64,000 nt of DNA from Polytrichum commune (Eukaryota; Streptophyta; Polytrichopsida; Polytrichales; Polytrichaceae), in NCBI GenBank assembly GCA_950295325.1, contig OX485803.1, positions 48,993,554 to 49,057,553 on the forward strand, given 5' to 3'. Below are positions 1 to 10,220 of the stretch, in pieces. A model generated the notes under the pieces. The model saw nothing but the letters and a program-made list of their open reading frames with translations, searched no databases and was not told where the DNA came from. A program made the position numbers and the translations under genes. Position 1 is the first letter of the stretch. Every line of letters begins with the position of its first letter.

Positions 1-262
1 ACATACATACTCGAGTTGCAAACTTCATCATAATCGGGTTATTTTTTATTGTGTTGAGTAAGTGAAGTGAGAGAAAAGAAGGAGGTTTCTCTCTCTTACT
101 TACTAAGTGTTTCTCAAGATCCTCTGCGGTCTTCTTCCTCGCAAGGATCGAGTAAGCTTCCAGGGTTTAGGGTTTAGGATTTAGGGTTTGCGAAGGAGGA
201 GGAGGAGGAGGAGGAGGAGGAGAGAAGGGAAGGAGAGGAAAGGAGAGGAGAGAGGCGATGCG
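1..262 (+). promoter_or_regulatory. ELP1 promoter-proximal region and 5' leader with telo-box and overlapping uORF
   Basis: Just upstream of the ELP1 start there are tandem AGGGTTTAG-type units (about 162-190). They match the plant telo-box found in promoters of translation- and growth-related genes. A purine tract of GGA repeats follows (about 196-222). No clear TATA box is visible. An ATG at 258 opens a six-codon uORF that ends at 278 and overlaps the chosen start at 263 in another frame, so the two start codons sit five bases apart. The reading frame through the GGA tract has no ATG and is not taken as protein. Confidence 0.55.
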
Positions 263-1841
263 ATGCGGAATTTGTTAGTTATCACCGAGGAGCATGGGGT
301 GGTAGACGACAACACAACACTGCAAGTCGCAGCTGCCGCTGTAGATGTCGACAATGGATTCTTCTTCGTCGCCTCGCAAGCTCCCATGCTCATATGCTAC
401 TCCCTGCGTTCCTCCAAGGTGAACTATCTTCGCACAAATCGCACTTGTGCAATTGGTGGAGAATTAAGTAGTGAAGGGCAATTCTGTTTCTACCGTTAAT
501 CTCTCACCAATTCATCTACACAAATTCATCATTTTGATATGATTTTTCGATCCCTTAGCTTATTTGGTTGGGCGTGTCCATCGCAAGCAGGTGGAATGGG
601 TCGTACCTCTGGACGAGGAAGGAGGGCCGGTGGTGGCGATGGAGTGGAGGGTGGAAGTGGAGGCCGTCGTTGTTGGCCGCTCCGGCGGTCAGGTAGAACC
701 TCGAAGCTCTCTGACCTGCCTTGATTGATTTTGAACTTGATACTGAACAATTTCCAAGGTAGCCACAAAATTAGGGTTTTGAAACACGTCTGGCTTTCGA
801 ATTCCCACTTCAGGGTTCTTGTCTTTATCTCTCATTGTTTCCGCGTGTCGAAATTGTGGTCCTAGACTCCACAAACAATTTTGACCGCCGGATCGAATCG
901 AATCAGGAATTGTCTCATGCGGTTAGCAATTGCTATGAATCACACAGATTGTCATCTCAAGTGGCAGAATTCAAATAGAGATGCAAAAGTCATAGGAGGT
1001 CAAAGTGAAGAATCTCTTTCTACTCGAGTTATTACATGGGCCCGCCTAATTGTGATGTTCACTATCGAACCTAAAATGGGTCTATATTTTGAACACATAG
1101 TCCAATTTCAATTAACACGCATCTTTTTGGTGTCCGTTCTTTATTACAAGTTTTGCCATATACCACTCAAGAATTGGTACAAAGAAGAGTGACCACATAT
1201 GGCCCACATTCCTTGATACAAGAATCTGCTTGAGTCTTCCTGTTCATTGAATTTTTACCATCACTTGGCTATAGCTTCATGTGTGATTTGCTTTCTATTC
1301 ATTCTAATTTCTGATTGCTTCCTTTTGATTGCATTGTATTGCGTATATAAACTATGAAGGCACTGGTTTGACTATTTCTCTTGATTCTGATATTATGTTG
1401 TGCTGATTTCCTTTATCTGTAAGCTTTGTTTGAGCATTGAAACTTACACAGACACCTTGATTCTCAATTCCAATTTATCATGTCTGGAAACCCATGTCCA
1501 TATTTTGTGCACCTGAACTGAAGAATTTGGTGTTGCAGGTGGTGGAGGTCAGTGATTCTGGCCTAGAAGTGCAAGAGGTGGGTTCATTGCAAGGAGGCCT
1601 TTTGGCCATGGCTGCTAGCCCGGATGGGGAGCTCCTGCTTTTAGTCACTGGGGCCGGCCAGCTTCTTGTGATGACTCAAGATTGGGATCAGCTATATGAA
1701 GTTTCCCTCGGCAAGGACCTTGACACTTCAGTAAGTACTTGAGCATCTTTTCTCCACATGAGATTTGCCAAGGTTCTGAGCTCATTTGCAATCTGCTCCT
1801 CGGGGTTTAATGGTATCTTTTGTATGATCAGCAGCGATTGA

Positions 1842-1886
<45 letters not shown>

Positions 1887-4800
1887 GAGACATTCTGCCG
1901 CTGGATTTGACTCGGGAATTGTCCCTTCCAGCTAGCAACTGCAAATCACAAAGATTGTCATTTTGAGTTTCAGAATCAGTGTAGAGATGCAAAAGCTAGG
2001 AGAGGCCAAAGTGTAGATTTTTTTTACTCTTTTAAACAATCATAGAGGCCCTCTCAATTGTGATGTTCACTATTGAATGTAGAATGGTATTTGAGCACAT
2101 AGTGCAATCTTATTTAAACACCTGTCTTTTTGGTGTCCATTCTCAACTACAAGTTTTGCCATATACCACTCATATAATATAGGTGTCTGATTAAGAAGAG
2201 TGACCCAATTAAGGCCCGACATACCTTAGAATATGTGTTTGCGTGCCTGTGATTACTGATTCTGATGATTCCATGTAGGGCAGCGTGCAACTCAGCTGGC
2301 GAGGGGACGGAAAATATTTTGCAACACTCATCACTGGATATGGCTCCTCAAACAGTGCAGAGCAGCTGAAGATCTGGGAACGGGAAACTGGAACGGTGTA
2401 TGCGGTTGGGGAGCCGACCCCGTTCATTCAAACGGCACTGTCATGGTGTCCGTCCGGGGCGCGGATTGTCACGTCATGTAGCCAAGCCAACAATCAGAGT
2501 CCTCCCCAAATCATCTCGTTTGAGAAGAACGGTTTGAAGCGAGACAAGTTTCAGCTCGAGGGGCCTCTGGAAACCCAGGTCATTTCCCTCAAGTGGAACA
2601 GCAACTCAGAGCTTCTGGCTATGGTGGTCAAGAACCAAGACTGGATCGGTGTACAAATCTGGAACTGCAACAACTACCACTGGTATTTGAAACAGGAGTT
2701 GCGGTATCCAAGTTCTGAGGAACTGAATGTGGTTTGGGATCCTGAAGATGCGATGAAACTCGTTTGCTGGACAGCGAGCGGAACAGTCCGCACTCTCAAA
2801 CTTGGATGGAAGTCGGCAGTATTGGAGTCGAGCACTGCACTGGTTATCAATGGACATAACCTTCTTGTCTCACCTCTCTCCCTTGCACTCATCCCCCCTC
2901 CCATGTCCCTGTTTACAATCACATTCCAGGCACCTGTGCAGGTGGTGGCTTTCACACAGCAAACAGATGGTTGTAGTTTGATAGCTGCACGGCTTTCGGA
3001 TGGTTCATTAAGTGTCGTTCGATGCCCCAAGCTGGCGGACTGGCTAGATCTCGACAGCGAGAATTACAATGCTCGTTCCCTCTCAGTCCTTTCTGATTTG
3101 AGGCAGAGCATCAGTGAGCTTCGACACCTTACGTGGTTACGCTCCGGGGCCCTGCTTGGTGCTCTCTCTGTTCAGCCCAGTCTGGGCAATGCAGGGAGTA
3201 ACGGCAAATTCTCAGGAACACAGAATGGAGTCTTCTCGAAGACATATCCTGGCAGTCAGGAGATTCTGGTGGAAGTTGATCTTGAAGGAACCGAAGACAA
3301 CTCGAGCCTTGTATCTGATAGTTTCCAGATTCAAGGAGTGCAGGAAACGCCAGTGAAACAGGCGGTTGTGAGCATCATGAAGAACCCGGTACCTTTGTCA
3401 CAGCATGGTGGAGATGCGTTCGTTCAGCTGGACGATGGGGCTGTTGTCATGTACACTGAATCACAGGGAGCCTCAAACTTTGGCAGGACGGTGATTGGGG
3501 CATTCCAAAGTCCCTCACCGTTGATGGAAGTGCTCCGGTTTGGAACAGGGGAAGTCAAGCTCGTGGGGCTCAACGATCGAGGCCGCCTGGAGCTCTTACA
3601 GCACTCGATACTCTGCAACGATTGCACGAGTTTTGCGACGCATTGGGCAGCCGATTCGCGGTCCCACCTGCTGTACACTACGCAGAGAGATTCGCTACAT
3701 GTTGTGGACTTAGCAGACCTGTCGTCTGTGTCAGATGCAGAATCAAAACAAGAGGTGAACATGAGACCAGGATCCAGAGTAGGGCGGAAACCGAAAGCAG
3801 CCGGTGCCCAAGAAGAGGAATTGAAGGTTCGGCCCCTGTGGGAGAGGGGGGCAAAGTTGCTGACTGCGCTGGGTGGTCAGGATGTCGCTGTAGTAATGCA
3901 AACCATTCGTGGGAATCTGGAGACGATCTATCCTCGGAGTCTTGTCTTAGGTGCAATCGCAGAAGCACTCAAACAAGGCCACTACGGTGAAGCTATGGGG
4001 TTGACGAGGAGGCACCATATCAACCTCAACGTGATTGTAGATTATGGAGGTTGGGAGAATTTTTGCACAAAGGCTTCTGAGTTTGTCAAGCAGGTTTGTC
4101 TGCAAACTATTCTTTGTTAGTTGAAGTATGTGGTTGTTCTGTCTTTGTTGTAGATGAGGATGGTAACTGGTAGGATTTTTTCATAGCCAAATAGCACTTG
4201 GTGGTCTCGTACATGTGGACGCCCTTTCACTAATTTTGTGAAAATTGGGATTTCCTTCAGGTGGGTAAGCTGAATCACATCACCGAACTAGTTTATGCAT
4301 TGAATAATGACAACATAGTTGACACAAGCTATAAAAATCTGCTTCCCCCATTCCCAACTGCAGTAGGAGCAAAGGATGCTCGAACAGAGCTGATGAAGTC
4401 TCAACTTCCAGGAAGTAAGGTACAGGGTGTTTTGAAAGCATTGAAAGAGGCCGTTGAGAAGGAGGTTGCTAGCAGTCCGGGGAAAGAGCTATGCATTTTG
4501 GCCATGTTAGCCAAGTCCCAGCCACCGGAACTCAAAGAAGCCCTGCATCGTGTCAAATCCCTGAGGGAGGCTGAGCTGCAAGGGGAGATTGCTGTGGAGC
4601 TTGAGGCTGTTGAGGAAGGAGGAAAGGATTTGAACAAGGCAATATTGAGTGCTGAGGCTGCATTGAAACACTTGTTGTGGCTATCAGATGCAGAAATTGT
4701 GTTCAAGGAGGCACTTGGTTTGTACGATCTACACTTGGCAGCAATGGTAGCCTCTCATGCACAGAGAGACCCAAAAGAATTTCTTCCACTCCTGAAGGAG

Positions 4801-6727
4801 CTAGAGGATATGCCAGAACACATGATGCGGTTCAAGATTGACTTGAGGTAAGGTGACAATGAGCTAAGGAACGAAGTTTTTTTTTCCTGTATTTACTTTT
4901 ATCTTCACGTGTACATGATTTACAGCTAAGTAGAACAGGTCGGGAGTTCTGGGTTTAGTAGCATCACATACTTGATATCTGCAACTCAGCCGTTTTGGCA
5001 GAATATGTGAAGAGGTTCACATTTGATCCACAAGTGCATGGGAACCACATACTGCCCTGAAGTGCCTCATGATTGTTAGCCTGACAAAGATGAGGATTGT
5101 GGTGATGGTAGATTGGGCCGTTACGAAAGTGCCCTGCGCAACCTTGCATTAGGAGGGGAGCCTAATTTCAGTGAGTGTCTCAAGCTGATTGTGGACCATG
5201 CCGAGCTCTTCCCGCTTGGCCTACAGATGTTTAAGGAACCCGGGAACAGGGCAGCTATTCTGGAAGTTTGGGGAGATCATCTTGTGGAACAAGAAAAGTT
5301 TGAAGACGCTGCAGCTGCTTATTGTTCCTGCAACAGGCTCGAGAAGGCGATGGGTGCGTATAGGTCAGGAGGCTTATGGCAAGGCGTGATGACAATGGCT
5401 GGCCAATTACACCTTTCCAGGGAGGAAACAGCTTCACTTGCGAGTGATTTGGGAGAAGAACTACAAGCTATGGGGCGACCAGCCGATGCTGCGTGTGTCG
5501 CCCTGGAGTACAATAACGATGTGGATTCCGGGGTTCGGCTCCTTTTAGAGGCTAGAGAATGGATGGAGGCTGTCCGTGTATCTTCGTTGCATGCACGGAA
5601 CATGCTCATTGGTTCACTTGTGGAACCAGCTGCACTTGAGTGTGCAAGTGCACTGATTGAAGAATTTACAGAGGGGTTAGAGAAGGTGAGGAAGTATCAT
5701 GTGCGTTATCAGACAGTCCGGCAACGGCGGCTATCATTGGCAGCGAAGCTGAAGGCAGAGGAAGATGGAGAGTGGCCGGATGACGATACGATTTCAGAAG
5801 CCAGCAGTCATGTTAGTGGCATGAGTGCTTATACACATGGGTATGTTGATCCCATCTCCCTTTCTCCCCCATGCTATGGCCAACGCTTGTGCTTATGTTT
5901 CCACATAGGTCCATGACAAATGCTCCCTGCATTTGTGAGGTGTCAAATGGGAAGGGTAATACTTATATTAGTGTGCCTGGTGTGATGTTTCTTCAGAACT
6001 GCAAGCAGTGTGACAACAGGATCAGGTCGAGGACGGAAGAGCAGTGCACGGTCGCAAGCTAAAAAGTCAAAAGGGGGCCGAATTCGGGCTGGCAGGTGGG
6101 TGGAATGCGTTCCCAGTCTGTACTTTTGGCACAATTAGTTTGAGATTTCAAGGAAAATCTCCTCTACTTGACCTAATCATCACTCTATGTCAATGACAGG
6201 TTCTCAGTTTCTACTGTGTGCACTTAGATTTTCAAATCATATCACATATCTTGAAAATAGGAAGTTTAATGTTGTTATAAAGTGTACTATGCTATGTTGT
6301 TTCTGTCGTTAGGTGCGGTGCTGACCTCACTTTCGGATTTTTGTTGCATGCGTACTGCAGTCCTGGGGAGGAGCTCGGGCTCATTGAATACGTTCGTGGC
6401 ATGGCAGTAAGCAAGAGGATGTTAGAAGAAGTGAGAAGGTTGTTAAGTGTTTTGCTTTTACTAGGACACTATGATGTTGCAAGTCGGGCTCAAGAAGCAC
6501 TTGCCTTATTCCAAGCCACTCAAAAGGCAGCACAGGAGAGTGTGGAAGAGGAGGCACGGATAGATGATGCTGTGGAGACAGTGCGGCCTGTTACAAGTGC
6601 TGCATCTGCCCTGGCCCCTGCTCCAGCTCCTGGTGTAGCTGCACTTTCTTTGTCATGGAGGTTGGCTGTCTTGGAGACTCCAGAGGCCCCACAGCACATA
6701 TCTTCCAACATTGATTGCATTAAGTAA
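263..6727 (+). CDS. ELP1: Elongator complex protein 1 (ELP1/IKAP homologue), eight exons, complete
   Basis: This encodes the scaffold subunit of the Elongator complex, which modifies wobble uridines of tRNA (known for the family). Exons read from the sequence: 263-418, 591-692, 1539-1730, 2279-4093, 4261-4847, 5112-5840, 5997-6095 and 6361-6727. All joins are GT-AG and in frame, giving about 1348 aa against roughly 1300 for plant homologues. Seen motifs include ISWRGDGKYFAT-like text at the exon 4 start (QLSWRGDGKYFAT), MQTIRGNLETIYPR, VSNVIVD-like NLNVIVDYGGW, and RDPKEFLPLLKELE before the TPR-rich C-terminal half. A basic stretch, GRGRKSSARSQAKKSKGG, near residues 1203-1222 corresponds to the conserved tRNA-binding/NLS region of Elp1. 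The N-terminal half should form WD40 propellers. Exon 2 (34 codons, GC-rich) is easily missed but restores the propeller segment. The start at 263 matches the length of family N-termini. Confidence 0.93.
884..1216 (+). repeat. Dispersed repeat family A, copy 1 (ELP1 intron 2)
   Basis: About 330 bp are shared with 1894-2228 in the next intron. Aligned landmarks are a GGAATTGTC-type start, GTGATGTTCACTAT, TTTTGGTGTCC, TTTTGCCATATACCACTCA and AAGAAGAGTGACC near the end. Copies diverge by many substitutions and small indels. No open reading frame is conserved between copies, so this looks like a non-autonomous element or an old intron-borne repeat. Confidence 0.75.
1846..1886. repeat. (CT)n microsatellite in ELP1 intron 3
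   Basis: A nearly pure CT dinucleotide run with one interruption, lying just before repeat family A copy 2. Confidence 0.95.
1894..2228 (+). repeat. Dispersed repeat family A, copy 2 (ELP1 intron 3)
   Basis: This is the second copy of the family in consecutive introns of ELP1. It shares GTGATGTTCACTATTGA, GAGCACATAGT, CTTTTTGGTGTCCATTCT, ACCACTCAT, ATAGGTGTCTGATTAAG and AAGAGTGACCCAATTAAGG-like text with the other copies. It ends about 50 bp before the splice acceptor of exon 4. Confidence 0.78.
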
Positions 6728-7347
6728 AGAGCAGAAATGATTATATTTAGATCATTTCACTACCCCGTTGATACACAAGATTATACACATAATTTTTGCT
6801 CTTGTGACACTGCACATTGGTCCATTTGGATGAATACGAAGGATAGAAGGTTGTACCTGAAGAATTTTGTTACATCTTATTCTGAGTAATCATGAAATTG
6901 TCATTTGTGCTGAAGAGCACTATTGCACCAAAGGCACCCAGTGTGCTGTGCTCAACATTGGTGATGGAGAGACAGGCTTGTTTACATAGCTAATGCAGTG
7001 ACCTATAAAGCAGGGGCTATCAAAATCTACTCAGGTTCTAGACTCAAAAAATGTGAAATGCAAACTCAACAATTCCCTCATGTCCTAAAAAAATTTGACT
7101 AAATGATACAGATTTCGGTGTGTTTCTCTAAATTTTCCAGAACTTGGGCAGTATCATGATAAGTGTCCAGTTCCGATCTGAGCTATTCCCTATCAAGGTC
7201 GCCCAACAAGAGGGCAGTAAAGTCACAAAATGACACAAAATGTTACCTTGTCAAATGTGACCAGTACCTAGCAGAAGTACATTTGCATTGATGCAAATAT
7301 TGCATTCAATCAATTATCTCTATGCCACTCTGACATAGTGTTATGTT
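6728..7347. other. ELP1 3' region and intergenic spacer
   Basis: AT-rich sequence after the ELP1 stop codon, presumably holding its 3' UTR and polyadenylation site. No open frame, RNA gene or repeat structure is apparent. Confidence 0.5.
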
Positions 7348-7836
7348 CTAAGTGGCTAGAACAGACTGTGCTCCTGTGCGATTTCTTACATCTGGGCCAC
7401 AGACATCCAGCCCTGCAGCAACATACATGTATGGGTCAATTTGCTTCAGCCTTGGATGATCAAAGGAGAAACTTGCATCAAGTTCTTCAGGTTTGATCAA
7501 ATTTTGGTGCTGCACAGCAGTTGTGGGTGACCCTAAATTTGAACTGGTTGAGGAGCTATTTAAAATGGAACCTGGTCTTCCATGACTCTGATGAGGGGCA
7601 GAGTATCGCCAAGAACCAAAGCTTTTTATTTTTGACCAAATTGAAGAAGAGTAGGCAGAGAATCGAGAACTCCTGGATGTTGCAGAGGATGTTTCAGAAC
7701 ATAGTGAGGTCATGGAGCCTGATTTTTTAAGACCATGGCCAAAGAGGGAGATGGTCTCCAAGCGGTGGCCATCACTACGGAGCCGAAGAAGGTGGCATGC
7801 AAGGTGGGTTGCATAATATTTTTTGTCTGTCATTGC
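7348..7836 (-). CDS. Unrecognised serine-rich reading frame (possible terminal exon)
   Basis: An open minus-strand frame of about 160 codons ends in TAG at 7348-7350. An in-frame ATG lies at 7836, and a possible splice acceptor just inside it would start the exon at about 7830. The N-terminal part reads KKYYATHLACHLLRLRSDGH and is followed by RLETISLFGHG. The middle is rich in serine (SMTSLCSETSSATSRSSRFS), and the tail includes LKQIDPYMYVAAGLDVCG. I do not recognise the family. No convincing upstream exons are seen on this strand, so it could be the last exon of a decayed gene or a chance frame. The composition looks protein-like, but nothing proves expression. Confidence 0.3.
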   Translation of the reverse strand, partial: AMTDKKYYATHLACHLLRLRSDGHRLETISLFGHGLKKSGSMTSLCSETSSATSRSSRFSAYSSSIWSKIKSFGSWRYSAPHQSHGRPGSILNSSSTSSNLGSPTTAVQHQNLIKPEELDASFSFDHPRLKQIDPYMYVAAGLDVCGPDVRNRTGAQSVLAT

Positions 7837-7973
7837 ATTTCTGAAGCACACATCCCAATTTGTAGTCAGAAATTTGGAATCCTTGTTCAAAGATGCACTT
7901 TGAAATGCAATATGTTAAAATTTGTGTGAGGTCCTAGTAATATTTCATTTGGGATATTGATTTTCTCAGCAGA

Positions 7974-8213
7974 TTGGAAAGAGTTTCTAGAGGAGTTTAA
8001 GAGTGCTAAGAAAGAGGGACTGGTGATAAAGGATGTAACATGGTGGATTGCTGTTTCAAAAAATCCAGTGGCACCTTTCATGTTGTCTTGTAGAGTTTGG
8101 ACATTTGAGATATTTCAGACACCTGATGATTCTTAGAAGCAATGAAGACCTAATCACCAAACTCTTTCTTAAGGGGCCCTACCTTTCAAAGATGGCGCAT
8201 GTGCCTTGGAGTG
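7974..8213 (+). pseudogene. Decayed plus-strand coding remnant, family unknown
   Basis: After a possible acceptor (ttctcagcag at about 7965-7974) one frame reads DWKEFLEEFKSAKKEGLVIK followed by DVTWWIAVSKNPVAPFMLSC, then stops near 8135. A second frame, offset by one base, continues as HLMILRSNEDLITKLFLKGP and YLSKMAHVPWSD to about 8213. The amino-acid texture is strongly protein-like in both pieces, and the frame change between them suggests a frameshifted relic. It lies opposite and just beyond the minus-strand frame at 7348-7836. I cannot name the parent family. Confidence 0.3.
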
Positions 8214-9245
8214 ATTGAATTTCTTGCACAACTACTGCTTTCGGGTTGGCTCCGGGCAGTACCTTCACTTCCAGCTGAATCTGGACCACACAAATCACGA
8301 ATATCGTACTCTCATGAAGTCATGCTTGCAATGAAACTTGTCCACGAAATCAAGAAGACTGGAAATTTGAACAATAATGTGATGGAATAAAAAAAGTCCT
8401 TTGCTCATCCTTATTACTGTTTAATCTCTTCTTCCAATGTGGCTCTTCTGTCTTCAATGTGGTTTTCTTGATCGATTGTATCATTTATAAGCAAAGAGCA
8501 TTGACATTCTTGAGTAGGTCATCTGCAGCAGCATGCGACAATTATACTTGAGACGTGAAGAAGTTTCTAGAACAAGAACGTGGAGACTCAAACGGACAAT
8601 GGAGAAATGGGATATATGCAACTGGTGTTCAGAAAGGAACCTTTCTCTTTTGACATATTTGTGAGCATCCACTTCTCTGAAGCTTGTACTCGATCTCTTC
8701 TTTTTTTTGAGAGATGGCCAGTTTAAGACATCCTTCGTTGACGCCACTGAACTTAGACACGCCCGCTACCATTTTCATCCCCACTGCGAGCAATACCAGG
8801 ATTCAGGATTGAAGTCAAACGTCAACATTATGTACAAAAATAGTTGTTCGTGCCATGTCCTTTGTCACAGAATTAGACTGCTTTTCAACATATATCGATT
8901 CACTGCAAATTCTCGTTGTAGGTGAAATTCACGTTTACAATTCACAAGAATAAGCTCTGTTGTCCAATCAGTGATGAAGCCAGCGCAGGAAGGATCCTCT
9001 CATTCATCCTGTAATCAAGCAGAGAGGAAAACAGACATACACAAGCGGCCACCTACTAGAACAGGAAAACGTTAATAATGGTACTTTAACTACTATAACT
9101 TTCTATCCACATCTTCAAGTTAATCATTCTACGTACACTTTTCTACTATTCGGCAGGGCAAGCTCTCTGTCTTTCTCTGTATCCTTTCATTCAAATTTTG
9201 GTTGACCTTTCTTTATCCCTACGCCGATCGCGTTTCAGTAGCTTA
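8214..9245. other. Intergenic stretch, possible further relic pieces
   Basis: Short plus-strand frames occur, for example 8172-8390 with LAQLLLSGWLRAVPSLPAES and 8532-8663 with RTWRLKRTMEKWDICNWCSE. They have no recognisable domain and no consistent frame. They may belong to the same relic as 7974-8213. No RNA gene or terminal repeat is seen. Confidence 0.3.
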
Positions 9246-10220
9246 TTACTGCCCTTTCCATTTCTTTACACAAATTTCTACTTCCTCTGTTTTGTTCTTG
9301 TTTACTCTTCCTGGATAGCACCAGCTGATCTTTAAGGCCGAGGACCTGTTGCAAGTGGTATAGAACGGCAGATTCTTCTTCCAATCCATCTCTAACTTAA
9401 CTTTTGCGCAGAAATAATACTCAAGTTCACACTTAGGCTCACTTGGACTCATGACGTGCTGTAGATACGCCAACACTACAATAGCGTCGCCTTCCGACGT
9501 CGCATAGTCATTGATTGCAATATCCACTGGCGCAACGACAAACTTCTTTTCACCATTACAGACGATGACCACCTTGCTCGCCACCCTTGCTAAAGAAATA
9601 TCCAATCCCATCCTCGCCTCCTCTTCCGTGTCATCCTCCAAAGCTTCTTGATGCAGATTTTCTGGCTCGGTGTTAGCAAAATTGCCGACAAAGCTTTTCT
9701 GTATTTTGTCCATTCGCAAATTGTCAGAAATTGAGGAGTGCTGCTGCTCATTAATATCCGTCAGGTCTGCGGATTCACGAACCGGGGACAAAGTTTGCTG
9801 AGGAGATCGACATTCAAACTCTTTTCGTGCACGAATACTATCCTTCTCTTGTTGCGTTACGCGCATCAGCGACTGCAACGGGTGAAGAATGTCGTCGCTC
9901 GTGTCCAGAGATAGCGACGAAACTTTGCCGCTCTCGAATTGGCTTGGATCTGGAAGCGGGTACGCCTTTGTTTCCACGTTCAACCTCCGCGGTTGCGGTC
10001 GTAAAGTCCGTCGTGACCTCGGGGCAGGTCTTAAGGAAGATAAAATGCGGCTCTCAAACGACGCAGTTCGGTTTGTCGTGGATGTAATAGTTCTACTTGA
10101 TACTTTGTAGCTATCATAGCGGTTTTTAATGTTGCCCGAGGACGCATGTGAGTGAGAAGCATATGTATCTTCCTCATTCATAGACATAGGCAGGCGTTGC
10201 TCTCTCCTTAATCCCGCCAT
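9246..10220 (-). CDS. Single-exon hypothetical protein, 324 aa, with weak USP-like segment
   Basis: An uninterrupted ATG-to-TAA frame of 324 codons on the minus strand, the longest open frame in the 6.7-24 kb interval. The first ~200 residues are polar and low-complexity: Ser/Arg-rich, a stretch RPAPRSRRTLRPQPRRLN at about 66-83, then acidic text ALEDDTEEEARMG near 195. From about residue 208 a more ordered region begins, SLARVASKVVIVCNGEKKF, followed by VVAPVDIAINDYATSEGDAI. Its strand-helix-GD pattern weakly resembles the universal-stress-protein-like N-terminus of some plant receptor-like cytoplasmic kinases, but no kinase domain follows. A TATA-like TATACAAAT lies about 55 bp upstream on this strand. 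The function is unknown. An alternative is a truncated kinase-family relic. Confidence 0.5.
   Translation of the reverse strand: MAGLRREQRLPMSMNEEDTYASHSHASSGNIKNRYDSYKVSSRTITSTTNRTASFESRILSSLRPAPRSRRTLRPQPRRLNVETKAYPLPDPSQFESGKVSSLSLDTSDDILHPLQSLMRVTQQEKDSIRARKEFECRSPQQTLSPVRESADLTDINEQQHSSISDNLRMDKIQKSFVGNFANTEPENLHQEALEDDTEEEARMGLDISLARVASKVVIVCNGEKKFVVAPVDIAINDYATSEGDAIVVLAYLQHVMSPSEPKCELEYYFCAKVKLEMDWKKNLPFYTTCNRSSALKISWCYPGRVNKNKTEEVEICVKKWKGQ

Noticed and set aside
160-192. Telomere-like AGGGTTT repeats
   Set aside because: Only about three imperfect units next to a gene start; a telo-box, not a telomere or interstitial telomere array.
188-499. Open frame with a poly-arginine start before ELP1
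   Set aside because: It starts at TTG, and the Arg run is just the GGA microsatellite. The true start is the ATG at 263 in the same frame, and the frame runs on into intron 1.
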